From contig JAJYDK010000018.1 of assembly GCA_021777555.1 (NCBI GenBank), forward strand, positions 13,577-71,723: a stretch of DNA of 58,147 nucleotides, read 5' to 3'. The notes below the pieces were generated by a model. It ran no database searches, had not been told where the DNA came from, and worked only from the letters and a program-made list of their open reading frames with translations. Positions 14,333 through 23,878 of the stretch are shown here, in pieces. Numbering within the stretch: position 1 is the first letter of the stretch; every line of letters begins with the position of its first letter. A program made the position numbers and the translations under genes. This DNA is from Pseudomonadota bacterium. Its GTDB lineage: Bacteria; Pseudomonadota; Gammaproteobacteria; Steroidobacterales; Steroidobacteraceae.

Positions 14333-16777
14333 TCACGCTTGGCCGGCGGGCGCGGCACCGGGTGTCAGCAGCGCCTCGCGGGTGAAGACCTGGCGGCCTC
14401 GCGCGAGTTCTCGCACCCGCGCCTCGGCGAGCGCATTGACCGAGTCCGCCGGGTATTCTCCGGAGGCGTCCCGTTCTCCGGCCCGCAACCCCGTCAGCAG
14501 CCCGATCGCCTCATCGAGCGTGCGCACGGCATGAATGTGAAAGCGACCGCGCCCGACGGCGTCGATGACCTCGTCATTGAGCATCAGATGCTCGACATTG
14601 TCGGCCGGTACGATCACCCCCTGCGATCCGGTGAGACCCCGCTCGCGGCAGGTCTCGAAGAAGCCCTCGACCTTGTCGTTGACGCCTCCGATGACCTGTA
14701 CGACCCCATGCTGGTTGATCGATCCGGTGACCGCGAGTGACTGGCGGAGCGGCACGCGCGCGATGGCCGAAAGGAGCGCGCAGGCCTCGGCGAGCGAGGC
14801 GCTGTCACCGTCGATGCCCCCATAGCTCTGCTCGAACACCAGGCTTGCGTGCAGCGACAAGGGGAGCGAGGAACCGAAGCGCGCGCCGATCAGCGCCGAG
14901 AGGATCAGGACGCCCTTGGAATGAATGGCGCCTCCGAGCTTGACCTCCCGCTCGATGTCGAGCACCCGACCCTCGCCCATGCGCACGGTGGCGCTGATGC
15001 GCACCGGCTGGCCGAACCAGTCGGTCCCGATCTGAAGCACGGACAGGCCGTTGATCTGCCCGATCGCCTCGCCGTCGGTCTCGATGAGGAGGCTGTTGCG
15101 GCGAATGGCATCGAGGATCTGCCCGTGCACCCGGGCGAGCCGCGCATGCCGCTCGGCGACGGCGCGCTCGATATCGGCAGCACGAATCGCCGCGCCACCC
15201 GCCGCGAGAGCGAAGTGATTGGCCTCGCGCACCGTGTCCTCGATGCTGCGCAGGTGCGTCGAGAGCTTTCTCGAGTCTTCCGCGAGGCGCGAGCCATGCT
15301 CGATGAGGCGCGCCACGGCGGCCGCTTCGAGCGGCAGCAACTGCTCGCGACGTGAGCACTGCGCCGCGAGGCGCGCATAGAGCTCGACGGTCTGCGGGGT
15401 TCGCTCGACCGTGTCGTCGAAGTCGGCGGTGACCTTGAAGAGCTCGGCGAACTCGGAGTCGTAGGCGCACAGCAGCGCGTAGGCGTGTCGAGTGCCGATC
15501 AGGACCACGCGCACCTCGAGCGGAATGCGCTCCGGCTCGAGAGATACTGTGCTGATCAGGCTCAGGCGCTGACCGAGGGATTCGATGCGCACGCTGCGCT
15601 CGAACAGTGCGTGCTTCAAGGCCTCCCAGGAAAACGGCTGCCCGAGCAGCCGCTCGGCATCGAGGACCAGGAATCCGCCGTTCGCGCGATGCAGCGCTCC
15701 CGGGCGCACCAGCATGAAGTCGGTCTTGAGGACGCCGAATTGCGCGACGTTGTCGATCTGCCCGATGAGGTTCTGGTAGGTGGGGTTGCCCTCGTACACG
15801 ATCGGAGCGCCGCTGCTCACGCGCCCATCCACCAACACGTTGACATCGTAGCGTGAGAGTCTCGCCTGCACCTCGAGCTGCTCGATGCCGGGGATGAGCA
15901 CGGGCGGGCCGTCGGCCTTGAGCACGGTCCCGGCGTTCTCGATGAGATCCTGCTTGAGGCTCTCCAGGTGCTCGAGAATCTCGGGGCTGTCGGAGTACTT
16001 CGCGCGCAACTCCTCGATGTGTACGCCAACCATGGCGGCGGTGGCGTCCCGGTCGAGTTCCCGGAGCCTTCGGTGGCGGTCGCGCCGCCAGCGGGGGATG
16101 GTCTCCAGGTGCTTGCGCAGCAGATCGCCGACGGAGGTCATGGCTTCGCGGATGCGCTGCTGATCTTCCTCGGGCAGCCGCTCGAAGTCTTCCCGCGAGA
16201 GGACCTCGCCCCGGCGCGCGGGCGCGAGCCCGACGCCATCCGGTGTCTGGATCATCGCGAGATCACTCTTCTCGGCCTCCTTCTGCAGCGCCTCGAGCGA
16301 GCGCTGCTGCAGCTGCTCGTATTCCCGCTCCACCTCGGCGCGGCGCTTGCGATGCGCATCGGACTCGAGCGAGTCCGGCAGGCTCGAGAGCAGGTCGCGC
16401 ACCAGCTCGCGCAGGTCTGCCTTCAGCTGCGAGCCGCGGCCGGGCGCGAGCCGCAGCGCCTTCGGGCGCTGCGGGTCCTCGAATCGGTTGAGGTAACACC
16501 AATCGGAGGGGGCGGGGCGTTTCGCCGCGGCCTGCTCGAGACAGCGCTGCGTGAACAGATGCCGGCCGCTGCCGGGTGTGCCCATCAGAAAGATGTTGTG
16601 ATCGGCGGCCCTGATCCGCACGCCGAGCTCGATCGCGCGCAATGCGCGCTCCTGGGCGAGCGTGCCGTCGGGCTCGGTGATTTCGGCGGTGGTGCGGAAG
16701 GCGAGCTCCTCGATCCGGCAGCGCCTGTTGAGGCGCTCCACGGGCACCTCGGTCCCCGCCCCTGGAAGGCTGTTCAT
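14333..16777 (-). CDS. AAA+ Lon-type (YcbZ/LonB-like) serine protease
   Basis: The product is a soluble ATP-dependent protease-like protein of about 814 residues. An N-terminal ATPase part has a P-loop-like GTPGSGRH, a long charged coiled-coil insertion (about 165-300) and a NGGFLVLDAERLL Walker B-like segment. The C-terminal S16 domain has the catalytic Ser in GDSASLAE and Lys in VNDKVEGFF. This order is that of E. coli YcbZ and other Lon homologues lacking the N-terminal LAN domain. The ATG at 16777 (MNSLPGAG) was chosen because family similarity begins there; the upstream extension is not conserved-looking. The true substrates are unknown. Confidence 0.85.
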   Translation of the reverse strand: MNSLPGAGTEVPVERLNRRCRIEELAFRTTAEITEPDGTLAQERALRAIELGVRIRAADHNIFLMGTPGSGRHLFTQRCLEQAAAKRPAPSDWCYLNRFEDPQRPKALRLAPGRGSQLKADLRELVRDLLSSLPDSLESDAHRKRRAEVEREYEQLQQRSLEALQKEAEKSDLAMIQTPDGVGLAPARRGEVLSREDFERLPEEDQQRIREAMTSVGDLLRKHLETIPRWRRDRHRRLRELDRDATAAMVGVHIEELRAKYSDSPEILEHLESLKQDLIENAGTVLKADGPPVLIPGIEQLEVQARLSRYDVNVLVDGRVSSGAPIVYEGNPTYQNLIGQIDNVAQFGVLKTDFMLVRPGALHRANGGFLVLDAERLLGQPFSWEALKHALFERSVRIESLGQRLSLISTVSLEPERIPLEVRVVLIGTRHAYALLCAYDSEFAELFKVTADFDDTVERTPQTVELYARLAAQCSRREQLLPLEAAAVARLIEHGSRLAEDSRKLSTHLRSIEDTVREANHFALAAGGAAIRAADIERAVAERHARLARVHGQILDAIRRNSLLIETDGEAIGQINGLSVLQIGTDWFGQPVRISATVRMGEGRVLDIEREVKLGGAIHSKGVLILSALIGARFGSSLPLSLHASLVFEQSYGGIDGDSASLAEACALLSAIARVPLRQSLAVTGSINQHGVVQVIGGVNDKVEGFFETCRERGLTGSQGVIVPADNVEHLMLNDEVIDAVGRGRFHIHAVRTLDEAIGLLTGLRAGERDASGEYPADSVNALAEARVRELARGRQVFTREALLTPGAAPAGQA

Positions 16778-16912
16778 ATGATCAGGCGTGCTCCCAATGA
16801 TGCCAGACCCTCCGCGCCGCTCACATGAGGGCCTTGTAGGCGATCGGGCCGGGCGGGGTAATCCGGGGAAACCCGCATCGAGGCGGCGGGCGCTGGTGGG
16901 CGGCCCGGGATT

Positions 16913-16921
16913 TGCTATGCT
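16913..16921 (+). promoter_or_regulatory. possible extended -10 promoter of ppiD
   Basis: TGCTATGCT (TGN plus TATGCT) lies about 48 bases before the ppiD start in the divergent region between the Lon-like gene and ppiD. No good -35 element is seen, as expected if the extended -10 compensates. This is a weak call. Confidence 0.3.
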
Positions 16922-16968
16922 TCGCGGCTTCATTTGACTTACCGCCCCCGAGGGTGGCCTCCAGGCCC

Positions 16969-18870
16969 ATGCTGCAAAAACTGACCGACACCATCGAATC
17001 CCACAAATGGCTGTGGTACACGATCCTCGGCGCGCTGGCGCTGGTCTTTGCCGCATGGGGCGCCTACGGCATCGTGAATCTCAATTTCGGCGGCGCCAGC
17101 TGGGCGGCCAAGGCGAACGGCCAGACGATCTCGCTCCAGGAGGCGCACAACGCCTGGCTCAACGAGCAGGGGCAGATCCAGCAGCAGTTCGGCGGAAACC
17201 TGTCCTCCGATCTGCGCAAGCGTCTGCAGGACCAGGTGCTCGAGGGGCTGATCCGCGAGGTGCTCATCTCGCAGCGCACCGAGCAGCTCGGCTACCGGGT
17301 GGGCCAGGGGGATCTGATTGCCGCGATCCGCAGTGAGCCGGCCTTCCAGGTGGCCGGGAAGTACTCGCCGGAGGCGGCTGCGGACGTGCTGGCCGAGCAC
17401 AATATCTCGCTGCCGCAGTTCAAGAGCGACCTCGAGAGCGATCTGCGCCGCGAGCAGCTGGTGGCCGGCATCCGCTCGTCGGATTTCCTCACGCCGCCCG
17501 AGCTGGCGCGCGCCCAGGCACTCGAGAATCAGCAGCGGCAGGTGCAGTACGCGCTCTTCCCGGCCAGTCAGTACACGAGCGACGCCCCGATCAGCCCGGC
17601 GGCGATCGAGGTCTACTACAAGGCGCATCAGGCCGAGTACCGCGTCCCCGAATCGGTCGATCTGCGCTACGGGGAGCTCACCCTCGAGCAGGTCGCCGCC
17701 ACCGTGCAGGTGTCGGATGCGGATCTGCAGGCCGCCTATCAGAAGCACTTGAGTCAGTTCGTCGTGCCCGAGCGTCGCGAAGCGAGCCATATCCTGATCC
17801 AGTTCGGCAAGGATCCCCAGGCGGCGCTCGCCAAGGCCGAGCACATCCTGAAGCTCGCCCAGTCCGGGCAGAATTTCGCGGCGCTCGCACGGAAATACTC
17901 CCAGGATCCGGGCTCGGCCAGAAACGGCGGCAGCCTCGGCTGGGTGGGGCGCAATGGATTCGTCAAGCCCTTTGCCGATGCGCTCTATGCGATCAAGAAG
18001 GTCGGGGACATCGTAGGCCCCATCAAGACGCAGTACGGCTATCACATCATCCGGCTCGATGGGATTGAGCCCGGGCACACCAAGACCCTGCAGGAGGCCA
18101 AGCCAGAGCTGATCGCCGAGTTGCGTCACAGCGCGGCGGCCAACCGATTCGGCGACATCGAGGACCATCTGCAGAATCAGGTCCAGGAGCCGAACGCGAG
18201 CCTCACGGGCATCGCCAAGACCTTCAACCTCACGACCGGCGAGGTGGCGCAGTTCGTGCGGGGTTCGGGCGGCGCGCCGCTCGGTGTGGCGCAACCGATC
18301 CAGAACCTGGTGTTCGGCTCGGGCGCCATCGCGCCCGGCACGCTCGGCGGCCCCGTGATCCTCGACAACGACAAGATGGTCATCGTCAAGCTGGTGGCGC
18401 ACCATGGTCCGCAGGTGAAGCCGCTCAGCGAAGTGCGCGACAGTATCGTCGCCGTGCTGACTCAACAGCGTGAGAACGAGGCGGCGCTCGCGGCGGCGCA
18501 GGCGGCGCGCGCGAAGCTCCTCGCGGGTGTCCCATTCGATCAAGTCGCCCAGGCGCTGAAGCTCAAAGTGGATCCCGGCAAGTTCATCGGCAGGGCCGAC
18601 CCCTCGGTGCCGGCGGAGGTCAGCGCGATCGCCTTCAGCGCGGCGAAGCCCGAGCACGGCCCGGTGTATGTGGCTCGCGTACTCTCGGGGGGCGGGGCCG
18701 CGCTCGTGGCCGTCACGGCGGTGCGCAGCGCTCAGACCCAGAATCCCATCCTGAGCCGCGCCCTGGCGCAGCAGCAGATCGCGCGCGACAGCTCAGGGGA
18801 TGTCGAGGCCTACCTCGCGCAGATGCGCGCCACGGCCAAGGTCACCAAGAACCCGAGCGCGTTCCAATAG
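16969..18870 (+). CDS. ppiD: PpiD-like periplasmic peptidyl-prolyl isomerase/chaperone
   Basis: The 633-residue protein has a short cytosolic N-terminus (MLQKLTDTIESHKW), one membrane segment (about 15-37), a SurA-like chaperone domain and a parvulin domain at about residues 267-370 (REASHILIQF, FAALARKYSQDPGSARNGG, LGWVGRNGFVKPFADAL, GPIKTQYGYHIIRLD). This is the PpiD layout: an inner-membrane-anchored foldase helping outer-membrane proteins leave the Sec translocon. The frame is open upstream, but the ATG at 16969 gives the standard N-terminus. It converges with fabI. Confidence 0.9.
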   Translation: MLQKLTDTIESHKWLWYTILGALALVFAAWGAYGIVNLNFGGASWAAKANGQTISLQEAHNAWLNEQGQIQQQFGGNLSSDLRKRLQDQVLEGLIREVLISQRTEQLGYRVGQGDLIAAIRSEPAFQVAGKYSPEAAADVLAEHNISLPQFKSDLESDLRREQLVAGIRSSDFLTPPELARAQALENQQRQVQYALFPASQYTSDAPISPAAIEVYYKAHQAEYRVPESVDLRYGELTLEQVAATVQVSDADLQAAYQKHLSQFVVPERREASHILIQFGKDPQAALAKAEHILKLAQSGQNFAALARKYSQDPGSARNGGSLGWVGRNGFVKPFADALYAIKKVGDIVGPIKTQYGYHIIRLDGIEPGHTKTLQEAKPELIAELRHSAAANRFGDIEDHLQNQVQEPNASLTGIAKTFNLTTGEVAQFVRGSGGAPLGVAQPIQNLVFGSGAIAPGTLGGPVILDNDKMVIVKLVAHHGPQVKPLSEVRDSIVAVLTQQRENEAALAAAQAARAKLLAGVPFDQVAQALKLKVDPGKFIGRADPSVPAEVSAIAFSAAKPEHGPVYVARVLSGGGAALVAVTAVRSAQTQNPILSRALAQQQIARDSSGDVEAYLAQMRATAKVTKNPSAFQ

Positions 18871-18916
18871 GCTCCCGCCGCGGCCACGCTCCGAGGCCGG
18901 TCCGTTCTCTGCAGGT

Positions 18917-19711
18917 TTAGTCGTTCTCCTGCGGGAAGCTCATGCCGACGGTGCTGTATCCGCCGTCCACGTAGAGGATCTCGCCGGTGATGCCGCCCGC
19001 AAGGTCGGAGCACAGGAACGCCGCGGCATTGCCCACGTCCTCCTGGGTCACGTTGCGCCGCAGCGGCGCCACCTCGGCGACTTGGTTCAGCATCTTGCGA
19101 AAGCCGGCGATACCGGCGGCGGCAAGGGTCTTGATCGGGCCGGCGGAGATGCCGTTCACCCGGATGCCGCGCGGACCCAAGTCCGCGGCCAGGAAGCGCA
19201 CATTGGCCTCCAAGCTGGCTTTGGCGAGTCCCATGACGTTGTAGCTGGGGATGGAGCGCACGGCGCCGAGATACGACAGCGTCAGGAGCGAGCCCTGCCG
19301 GCCCGCCATCAGGGGCGCCGCGCCACGGGCGAGCGCCGTCAGACTGTAGCTCGATACATCGTGGGCGATCCGGAAGACCTCGCGGCTGGTGTTCTCGACG
19401 AAGCTGCCCGAGACGCCCTCACGCGGCGCAAAAGCGACCGCATGGACGAGGATGTCGAGGCTGCCCCACTCGCGCTGGATCAGGTTGAACGCAGCGTCGA
19501 TCTCCCCGTCCGAGGCGACATCCAAAGGCATCGTCAGACGTGAGCCGATCGATTGGGCCAGCGTCTCGACGCGCTCCTTTATCTTGTCGTTGACGTAAGA
19601 AAAGGCGAGCTCCGCGCCCTCGCGGTGCATCGCCTGCGCGATGCCCCAGGCGATCGAACGGTCGGAGGCGACGCCCACGATGAATGCGCGCTTGCCGGAA
19701 AGAAATCCCAT
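18917..19711 (-). CDS. fabI: enoyl-[acyl-carrier-protein] reductase [NADH] FabI
   Basis: The 264-residue enzyme performs the last reduction step of each fatty-acid elongation cycle. It begins [23 protein letters not shown], the atypical short-chain dehydrogenase nucleotide fold of FabI. The active site is intact: [20 protein letters not shown] has both conserved tyrosines and the Lys in the Y-x6-K arrangement. The substrate-loop region [13 protein letters not shown] and the end [14 protein letters not shown] agree with the family. It follows mltD on the minus strand but is separated from it by a strong terminator, so it should have its own promoter between 19712 and 19738. Confidence 0.96.
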   Translation of the reverse strand: MGFLSGKRAFIVGVASDRSIAWGIAQAMHREGAELAFSYVNDKIKERVETLAQSIGSRLTMPLDVASDGEIDAAFNLIQREWGSLDILVHAVAFAPREGVSGSFVENTSREVFRIAHDVSSYSLTALARGAAPLMAGRQGSLLTLSYLGAVRSIPSYNVMGLAKASLEANVRFLAADLGPRGIRVNGISAGPIKTLAAAGIAGFRKMLNQVAEVAPLRRNVTQEDVGNAAAFLCSDLAGGITGEILYVDGGYSTVGMSFPQEND

Positions 19712-19733
19712 GCCCAGATCCTTACGGTAAATG

Positions 19734-19764
19734 AAAACGCCGGGGCGCTGGTGGCGCCCCGGCG
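19734..19764 (-). terminator. Rho-independent terminator after mltD
   Basis: CGCCGGGGCG and CGCCCCGGCG form a perfect ten-base stem with a seven-base loop (19738-19764). On the minus strand the stem is followed directly by TTTTCATTT. It lies 56 bases after the mltD stop and just before fabI, so it should end the mltD transcript. Confidence 0.85.
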
Positions 19765-19819
19765 GCAGTTTAGACCATTGGACGAGTCCATAGACCCGCC
19801 AGGCGGTTGTGGCGGCGAC

Positions 19820-21622
19820 TCAGCCGCCGGAGTCGGCCAGGATCATGATTTTCTGGCCGGCGGTAATGGGCGTCCGCAGGTTCATCTCGTTCCAGGCGAG
19901 AATCTGCGCCACCTTGACCTGGAAGTGCTGGGCGATCTGCCACAGCGTATCGCCTGAGCGGACCGTGTAGATCACCCGGCGGGCCCCCTGACCGACACTG
20001 GCCAGCATGTGACGCACCGCGCGAACGCCCTTGGCCCAGATCCGCAGGCGCTGCCCGGGATGCAGGACCTGACCCTGGTGCAGGCCGTTCAGGCTGACGA
20101 GGGCATGCACGCTCACGTGATTGCGGCGCGCGATCGACCACAAGGTATCGCCGGGGCGAACCTGGACCACCCGCACTTTGAACCGCGGGCCCGTGAAACG
20201 CCCCACGCGGGCATCGGCATAGAGCCGCAGCCGCTCGCCCGGCTGCAGCGTGTGGCGCACCGAGATACCATTGATCTGCGCCAGGCGGCGGACGCTCATG
20301 CCGTTCTGTCGGGCGATGGTCCAGAGCGATTCGCCTCGGCGCACGCGCACAACATGGAAGTGGAATCGGCCGCGCCACGCCGCATGGTCGACCCGGGCCG
20401 CGGCCAGCCTGACGTTGGCCGGTAGCTGATAGGCCGTGGCCGGAACCTCGATGTCCTCGCCTACGACCATGCGGCCGTGCGGCAGCGTATTGAGCATGCG
20501 CAGGAACGCGGGGCTCGTCTTGAACCGCCGCGCCACCGAGTAGACCGAATCGCCGCGCCGCACCACGTACTGGTTGACGCCCATGCGCTCATTGGCCGTC
20601 AGGTTGGCGACGTTCTCCTCGAACACCGGCGCCGCATCCTCGGGCAGGAGCAGGTAGAAGGGGCCCGTGGGGTCGGTCGCCCAGCGGTGGAAGGCGGGGT
20701 TGAGCTGATAGATCTCGTCCGAGCTGATGCCGGCGAGCTGGGCAGCCACCTCGAGATTGATCTGACCGTCGGTGGCGACCCGGGCGAAGTAGGGCCGGTC
20801 GGGGATGGGACTGAAGGACAGGCCGTACTGTGCGGGGTCCTTCACCAGGCGCGCCATTGCGAGCAGCTGCGGCACGTAGGCCTCGGTCTCGCGCGGCAGG
20901 CGCAGGTGCCAGAAGTCGGTGGGACGGCCCTCGGCGCGGTTCAGGCGGATGGCGCGCTGCACATTGAGCATGCCGCAGTCGTAGGCGGCAATCGCGAGCA
21001 GCCAGTGGCCGCCGAGCTGGTCATGCAGCTGCTGCAGGTAATTCAGGGCCGCATTGGTCGAGGCGATCACATCGAGGCGCCCGTCGTACCACCAGTCCTG
21101 TTTGAGCCCGAAGAGCCTGCCGGTACCGGAGGTGAACTGCCACATGCCGGCAGCGCGGGCCCACGAGTACGCGTACGGGCGGAAGGCGCTCTCGATGACG
21201 GGCAGGAGCGAGAGCTCGAGCGGCATGTGGCGCGCCTCGAGCTGCGCGACGATGTAATACAGGTACATGTCGGCGCGCCCGAAGGCGCGTTGCAGGAACT
21301 GCGGGTGATTGGCGTACCAGCGCGCCTCCTGGGCGATCAGCGGCTCGTTCGGGTTCGGCAGCCGAAAGCCGGCCCGGATCTGAGCGAACAGATCGGCATA
21401 ATGGGGCGTCGAGGCGCTGGGCTGCGATGCGGCCAGGGCGGGAGAGGCGGCCGGAGCGGGCCTCGCCTGCGGGGCGGTCGGAGCCGCAGCGGTCGCCGCC
21501 GGAGCGCTCAACACCGGGGTGATCACTTGTGGGCGCACCGGCTCTCGCGTGGCGCAGGCGCCGAGCGCGAGAACACCGAGAATTCCCAGGGCACCGCGTG
21601 CCCGCATCAATACAGTCGCCAA
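19820..21622 (-). CDS. mltD: membrane-bound lytic murein transglycosylase D
   Basis: The 600-residue lipoprotein has lipobox LALGAC (Cys 23) and an Ala/Pro-rich linker. An SLT domain covers about residues 95-270, with catalytic Glu144 in PVIESAFRPY and with AAGMWQFTSGTGRLFGL and LLAIAAYDCG. Four LysM-like repeats follow: YVVRRGDSVYSVARRF, HVVRVRRGESLWTIARQ, VVQVRPGDTLWSIARR and YTVRSGDTLWQIAQHF. E. coli MltD has fewer LysM repeats. It cuts peptidoglycan from the outer membrane. TTG at 21622 is preferred because AGAGGG lies eight bases upstream; the ATG at 21607 is the alternative. It diverges from the YafS-like gene. Confidence 0.92.
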   Translation of the reverse strand: MATVLMRARGALGILGVLALGACATREPVRPQVITPVLSAPAATAAAPTAPQARPAPAASPALAASQPSASTPHYADLFAQIRAGFRLPNPNEPLIAQEARWYANHPQFLQRAFGRADMYLYYIVAQLEARHMPLELSLLPVIESAFRPYAYSWARAAGMWQFTSGTGRLFGLKQDWWYDGRLDVIASTNAALNYLQQLHDQLGGHWLLAIAAYDCGMLNVQRAIRLNRAEGRPTDFWHLRLPRETEAYVPQLLAMARLVKDPAQYGLSFSPIPDRPYFARVATDGQINLEVAAQLAGISSDEIYQLNPAFHRWATDPTGPFYLLLPEDAAPVFEENVANLTANERMGVNQYVVRRGDSVYSVARRFKTSPAFLRMLNTLPHGRMVVGEDIEVPATAYQLPANVRLAAARVDHAAWRGRFHFHVVRVRRGESLWTIARQNGMSVRRLAQINGISVRHTLQPGERLRLYADARVGRFTGPRFKVRVVQVRPGDTLWSIARRNHVSVHALVSLNGLHQGQVLHPGQRLRIWAKGVRAVRHMLASVGQGARRVIYTVRSGDTLWQIAQHFQVKVAQILAWNEMNLRTPITAGQKIMILADSGG

Positions 21623-21730
21623 GTTCCCGACCCTCTCTGCCGCATGTTAAGTTCTGCCCTTGCCGGACCTCACCGGGCCGGGGCGGGGCGCTGCTGCCAA
21701 AGCGCACAATTTAACCTTTCATATCACACG

Positions 21731-22510
21731 ATGGCCAGCGTTTTCATGGCTCCAACTCACACTTCTCCCACTGAGCCCGGCCACGCGTTACGTGAGTGGT
21801 GGGCGAGTCCCGCGGGCGGCGCGCTCATCGCCTCCGAGGCGCTGCTGCTCGCGGAGGCGCTGGACGATGTGTTCGGCTGGGAATTCCTGCAGATTGGCGC
21901 CTGGGGCGCGGAGCGGGAACTGCTGTCGGCCTGTCGAACCCGCCATCGCGCGATCCTGTCGGTTCCCGGTATGTCGCAGAATGCAGACATCTTGGGCCGG
22001 CCGGCCCAACTTCCCGTGGCCGCCGACTCGATCGACGCGGTGTTGGTGCCGCACACCCTGGAGTTCGCCACCGACCCTTACGCCATCGTGCGCGAGGCGG
22101 ACCGGGTGCTGGTGGGCGAGGGGCAGCTGCTGGTGCTCGGTTTCAGGCCGTTCAGCCTCTGGGGCCAGCGCGCCTACTTCAGTCGCAGCGGCTTCCCGCC
22201 GGGTCTGCGGCGGGTTCTTTCGGAGCGGCGCGTGCGTGAGTGGCTCGCGCTGCTCGGCTACGAGGTCTTCGCCGCACGGCATTACCTCTATCGCAGCCCC
22301 TGGAGCGGCGGACTCGCAGCAGGCGAGCGCCCCGACCGCCTGTTGCGCCGGGGACTGACCTACCCGCTGCCGGCGGGGGCCTACCTGCTCAAGGCGCGCA
22401 AGCAGGTCTATACCCTGACACCCATCCGTCCGCGCTTCCGCGAGCGCTCGGGGGTGCTCGGCGGCCTCGTCAAACCGGCCTCCCACACCGGCGCCCACCG
22501 CGGGCGCTAG
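21731..22510 (+). CDS. YafS-like SAM-dependent methyltransferase
   Basis: The 259-residue protein has a weakly conserved methyltransferase fold. It begins REWWASPAGGALIASEALLL, a pattern typical of YafS-like proteins. A degenerate motif I (FLQIGAWGAERELLSA), LPVAADSIDAVLVPHTLEFATDPYAIVREADRVL and GQLLVLGFRPFSLWG follow. Its place directly before rnhA and dnaQ and next to mltD matches the E. coli mltD-gloB-yafS-rnhA-dnaQ neighbourhood, with gloB missing. The substrate is unknown. The start at 21731 was chosen because the frame upstream runs antisense through mltD and encodes nothing family-like. Confidence 0.8.
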   Translation: MASVFMAPTHTSPTEPGHALREWWASPAGGALIASEALLLAEALDDVFGWEFLQIGAWGAERELLSACRTRHRAILSVPGMSQNADILGRPAQLPVAADSIDAVLVPHTLEFATDPYAIVREADRVLVGEGQLLVLGFRPFSLWGQRAYFSRSGFPPGLRRVLSERRVREWLALLGYEVFAARHYLYRSPWSGGLAAGERPDRLLRRGLTYPLPAGAYLLKARKQVYTLTPIRPRFRERSGVLGGLVKPASHTGAHRGR

Positions 22511-22560
22511 GGGTGCATCCGGCGGGTCTCCCGCGCACGATGTGATAGTTTGCCGTGCCT

Positions 22561-22998
22561 ATGAGCATCGTGGATATCTATACAGACGGCGCCTGCCGCG
22601 GCAATCCCGGACCGGGAGGCTGGGCGGCGGTGCTCACCTTCGGTGAGCGCGAGAAGGCGCTCTGCGGGGCCGAGCGGCTCACCACCAACAACCGGATGGA
22701 GCTCACCGCGGTCATCGAGGCGCTCGAAGCCCTCAAGCGGCCCGTGCACGCGCGCGTGTACACCGACTCCCAGTACGTGCGCCGCGGCATCACCGAATGG
22801 CTCCCCGGCTGGAAAGCCAGGGGCTGGCGCACCGCCGACCGAAAGCCGGTGAAGAACCAGGATCTCTGGGAACGGCTCGATCGCCTGGCCGCGCCCCACC
22901 GCATCGAGTGGCACTGGGTGCCGGGTCATGCGGGGGTCCCGGGCAACGAGCGGGTGGACCGGCTCGCGAACGAGGCCCTCGACGCGATGGCGCGGTAA
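22561..22998 (+). CDS. rnhA: ribonuclease HI
   Basis: The 145-residue enzyme degrades the RNA strand of RNA-DNA hybrids. The carboxylates are present: Asp in [18 protein letters not shown], Glu in [13 protein letters not shown], Asp in [12 protein letters not shown] and Asp in [12 protein letters not shown]. The basic handle loop [12 protein letters not shown] and the catalytic His in [11 protein letters not shown] are also visible. The length is close to that of the E. coli enzyme. A GTG two codons upstream is an alternative start. It is followed after 37 bp by dnaQ, the usual partner. Confidence 0.97.
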   Translation: MSIVDIYTDGACRGNPGPGGWAAVLTFGEREKALCGAERLTTNNRMELTAVIEALEALKRPVHARVYTDSQYVRRGITEWLPGWKARGWRTADRKPVKNQDLWERLDRLAAPHRIEWHWVPGHAGVPGNERVDRLANEALDAMAR

Positions 22999-23035
22999 CC
23001 GGCCGATCCAACGGCGTAGCGGGTACACTGCCCCG

Positions 23036-23761
23036 ATGAGGCAGATCATTCTGGATACCGAGACCACCGGTCTCGAACCTTCGCTCGGGCATCGCGTCAT
23101 CGAAATCGGCTGCGTGGAGCTGATCAATCGGCGGGTCACGGGAGACACTTTCCACCGCTACCTGAACCCCGAGCGGGACATCGACGATAGCGCGATCGCG
23201 GTCCACGGTCTCTCTCGCGCGGATCTGGCCGGTCAGCCGAAATTCGCCGAAGTCGTCGATGAGCTGCTCGAGTTCGTCGGGGAGGCGGAGCTCGTGGCCC
23301 ACAACGCCTCCTTCGATGTGGGATTTCTCGATGCCGAGTTCGCCCGCTGCGGCCGCCGCTTGAAACTCGCCGAGCGCTGCCACGTGCTCGACACTCTGGT
23401 GCTCGCGCGGGAGATGCATCCCGGACAGCGCAACAGCCTCGATGCGCTCTGCAAGCGCTACAACGTCGACAATTCGCGCCGGGAGCTGCATGGAGCGCTG
23501 CTCGATGCACGGATCCTCGCCGATGTGTACCTGGCGATGACCGGGGGTCAGGCGACCCTCGAGCTCTCGGGCAGCGCGGCCCGAGCGGCAGGCGAGGCGC
23601 GCAAAGCGGTGCGCCCCACCGCGCCGCTCAAGGTGCTCGCGGCCAATCCCGGGGAAGTCCACGCCCATGAGCAGATGCTGGCGCTCATCGGCAAATCGAG
23701 TGGCGGACGATGCCTGTGGGGCGCGCCCGAGGCGCAAGTCCGCAAAGACGGCGCGAATTGA
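23036..23761 (+). CDS. dnaQ: DNA polymerase III epsilon subunit (proofreading exonuclease)
   Basis: The 241-residue protein is the 3'-5' exonuclease of the replicative polymerase. The DEDDh residues are visible: Asp and Glu in ILDTETTGLEP (ExoI), Asp in AHNASFDVGFLDAEF (ExoII), and His and Asp in ELHGALLDARILADVYLAM (ExoIII). The C-terminal tail contains the short segment that binds the polymerase alpha subunit in relatives. In E. coli rnhA and dnaQ are divergent neighbours; here they run in the same direction. The start at 23036 is the ATG immediately before the family N-terminus RQIILDTETTG. Confidence 0.96.
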   Translation: MRQIILDTETTGLEPSLGHRVIEIGCVELINRRVTGDTFHRYLNPERDIDDSAIAVHGLSRADLAGQPKFAEVVDELLEFVGEAELVAHNASFDVGFLDAEFARCGRRLKLAERCHVLDTLVLAREMHPGQRNSLDALCKRYNVDNSRRELHGALLDARILADVYLAMTGGQATLELSGSAARAAGEARKAVRPTAPLKVLAANPGEVHAHEQMLALIGKSSGGRCLWGAPEAQVRKDGAN

Positions 23762-23878
23762 GCGCGCTTTCCCGTACCCGCCCTCTCGGGATCGGCCGCT
23801 GAGGCGGGCACGGCATGGCTGCCCGGGCTCCCCGGGCGATGCCACGCTAGAATACGCATTTGACCGCCGGAGCCGTCC

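Noticed and set aside
23821-23837. Hairpin GCCCGGG-CTC-CCCGGGC after dnaQ
   Set aside because: A perfect stem, but no T-tract follows on either strand, so I do not call it a terminator.
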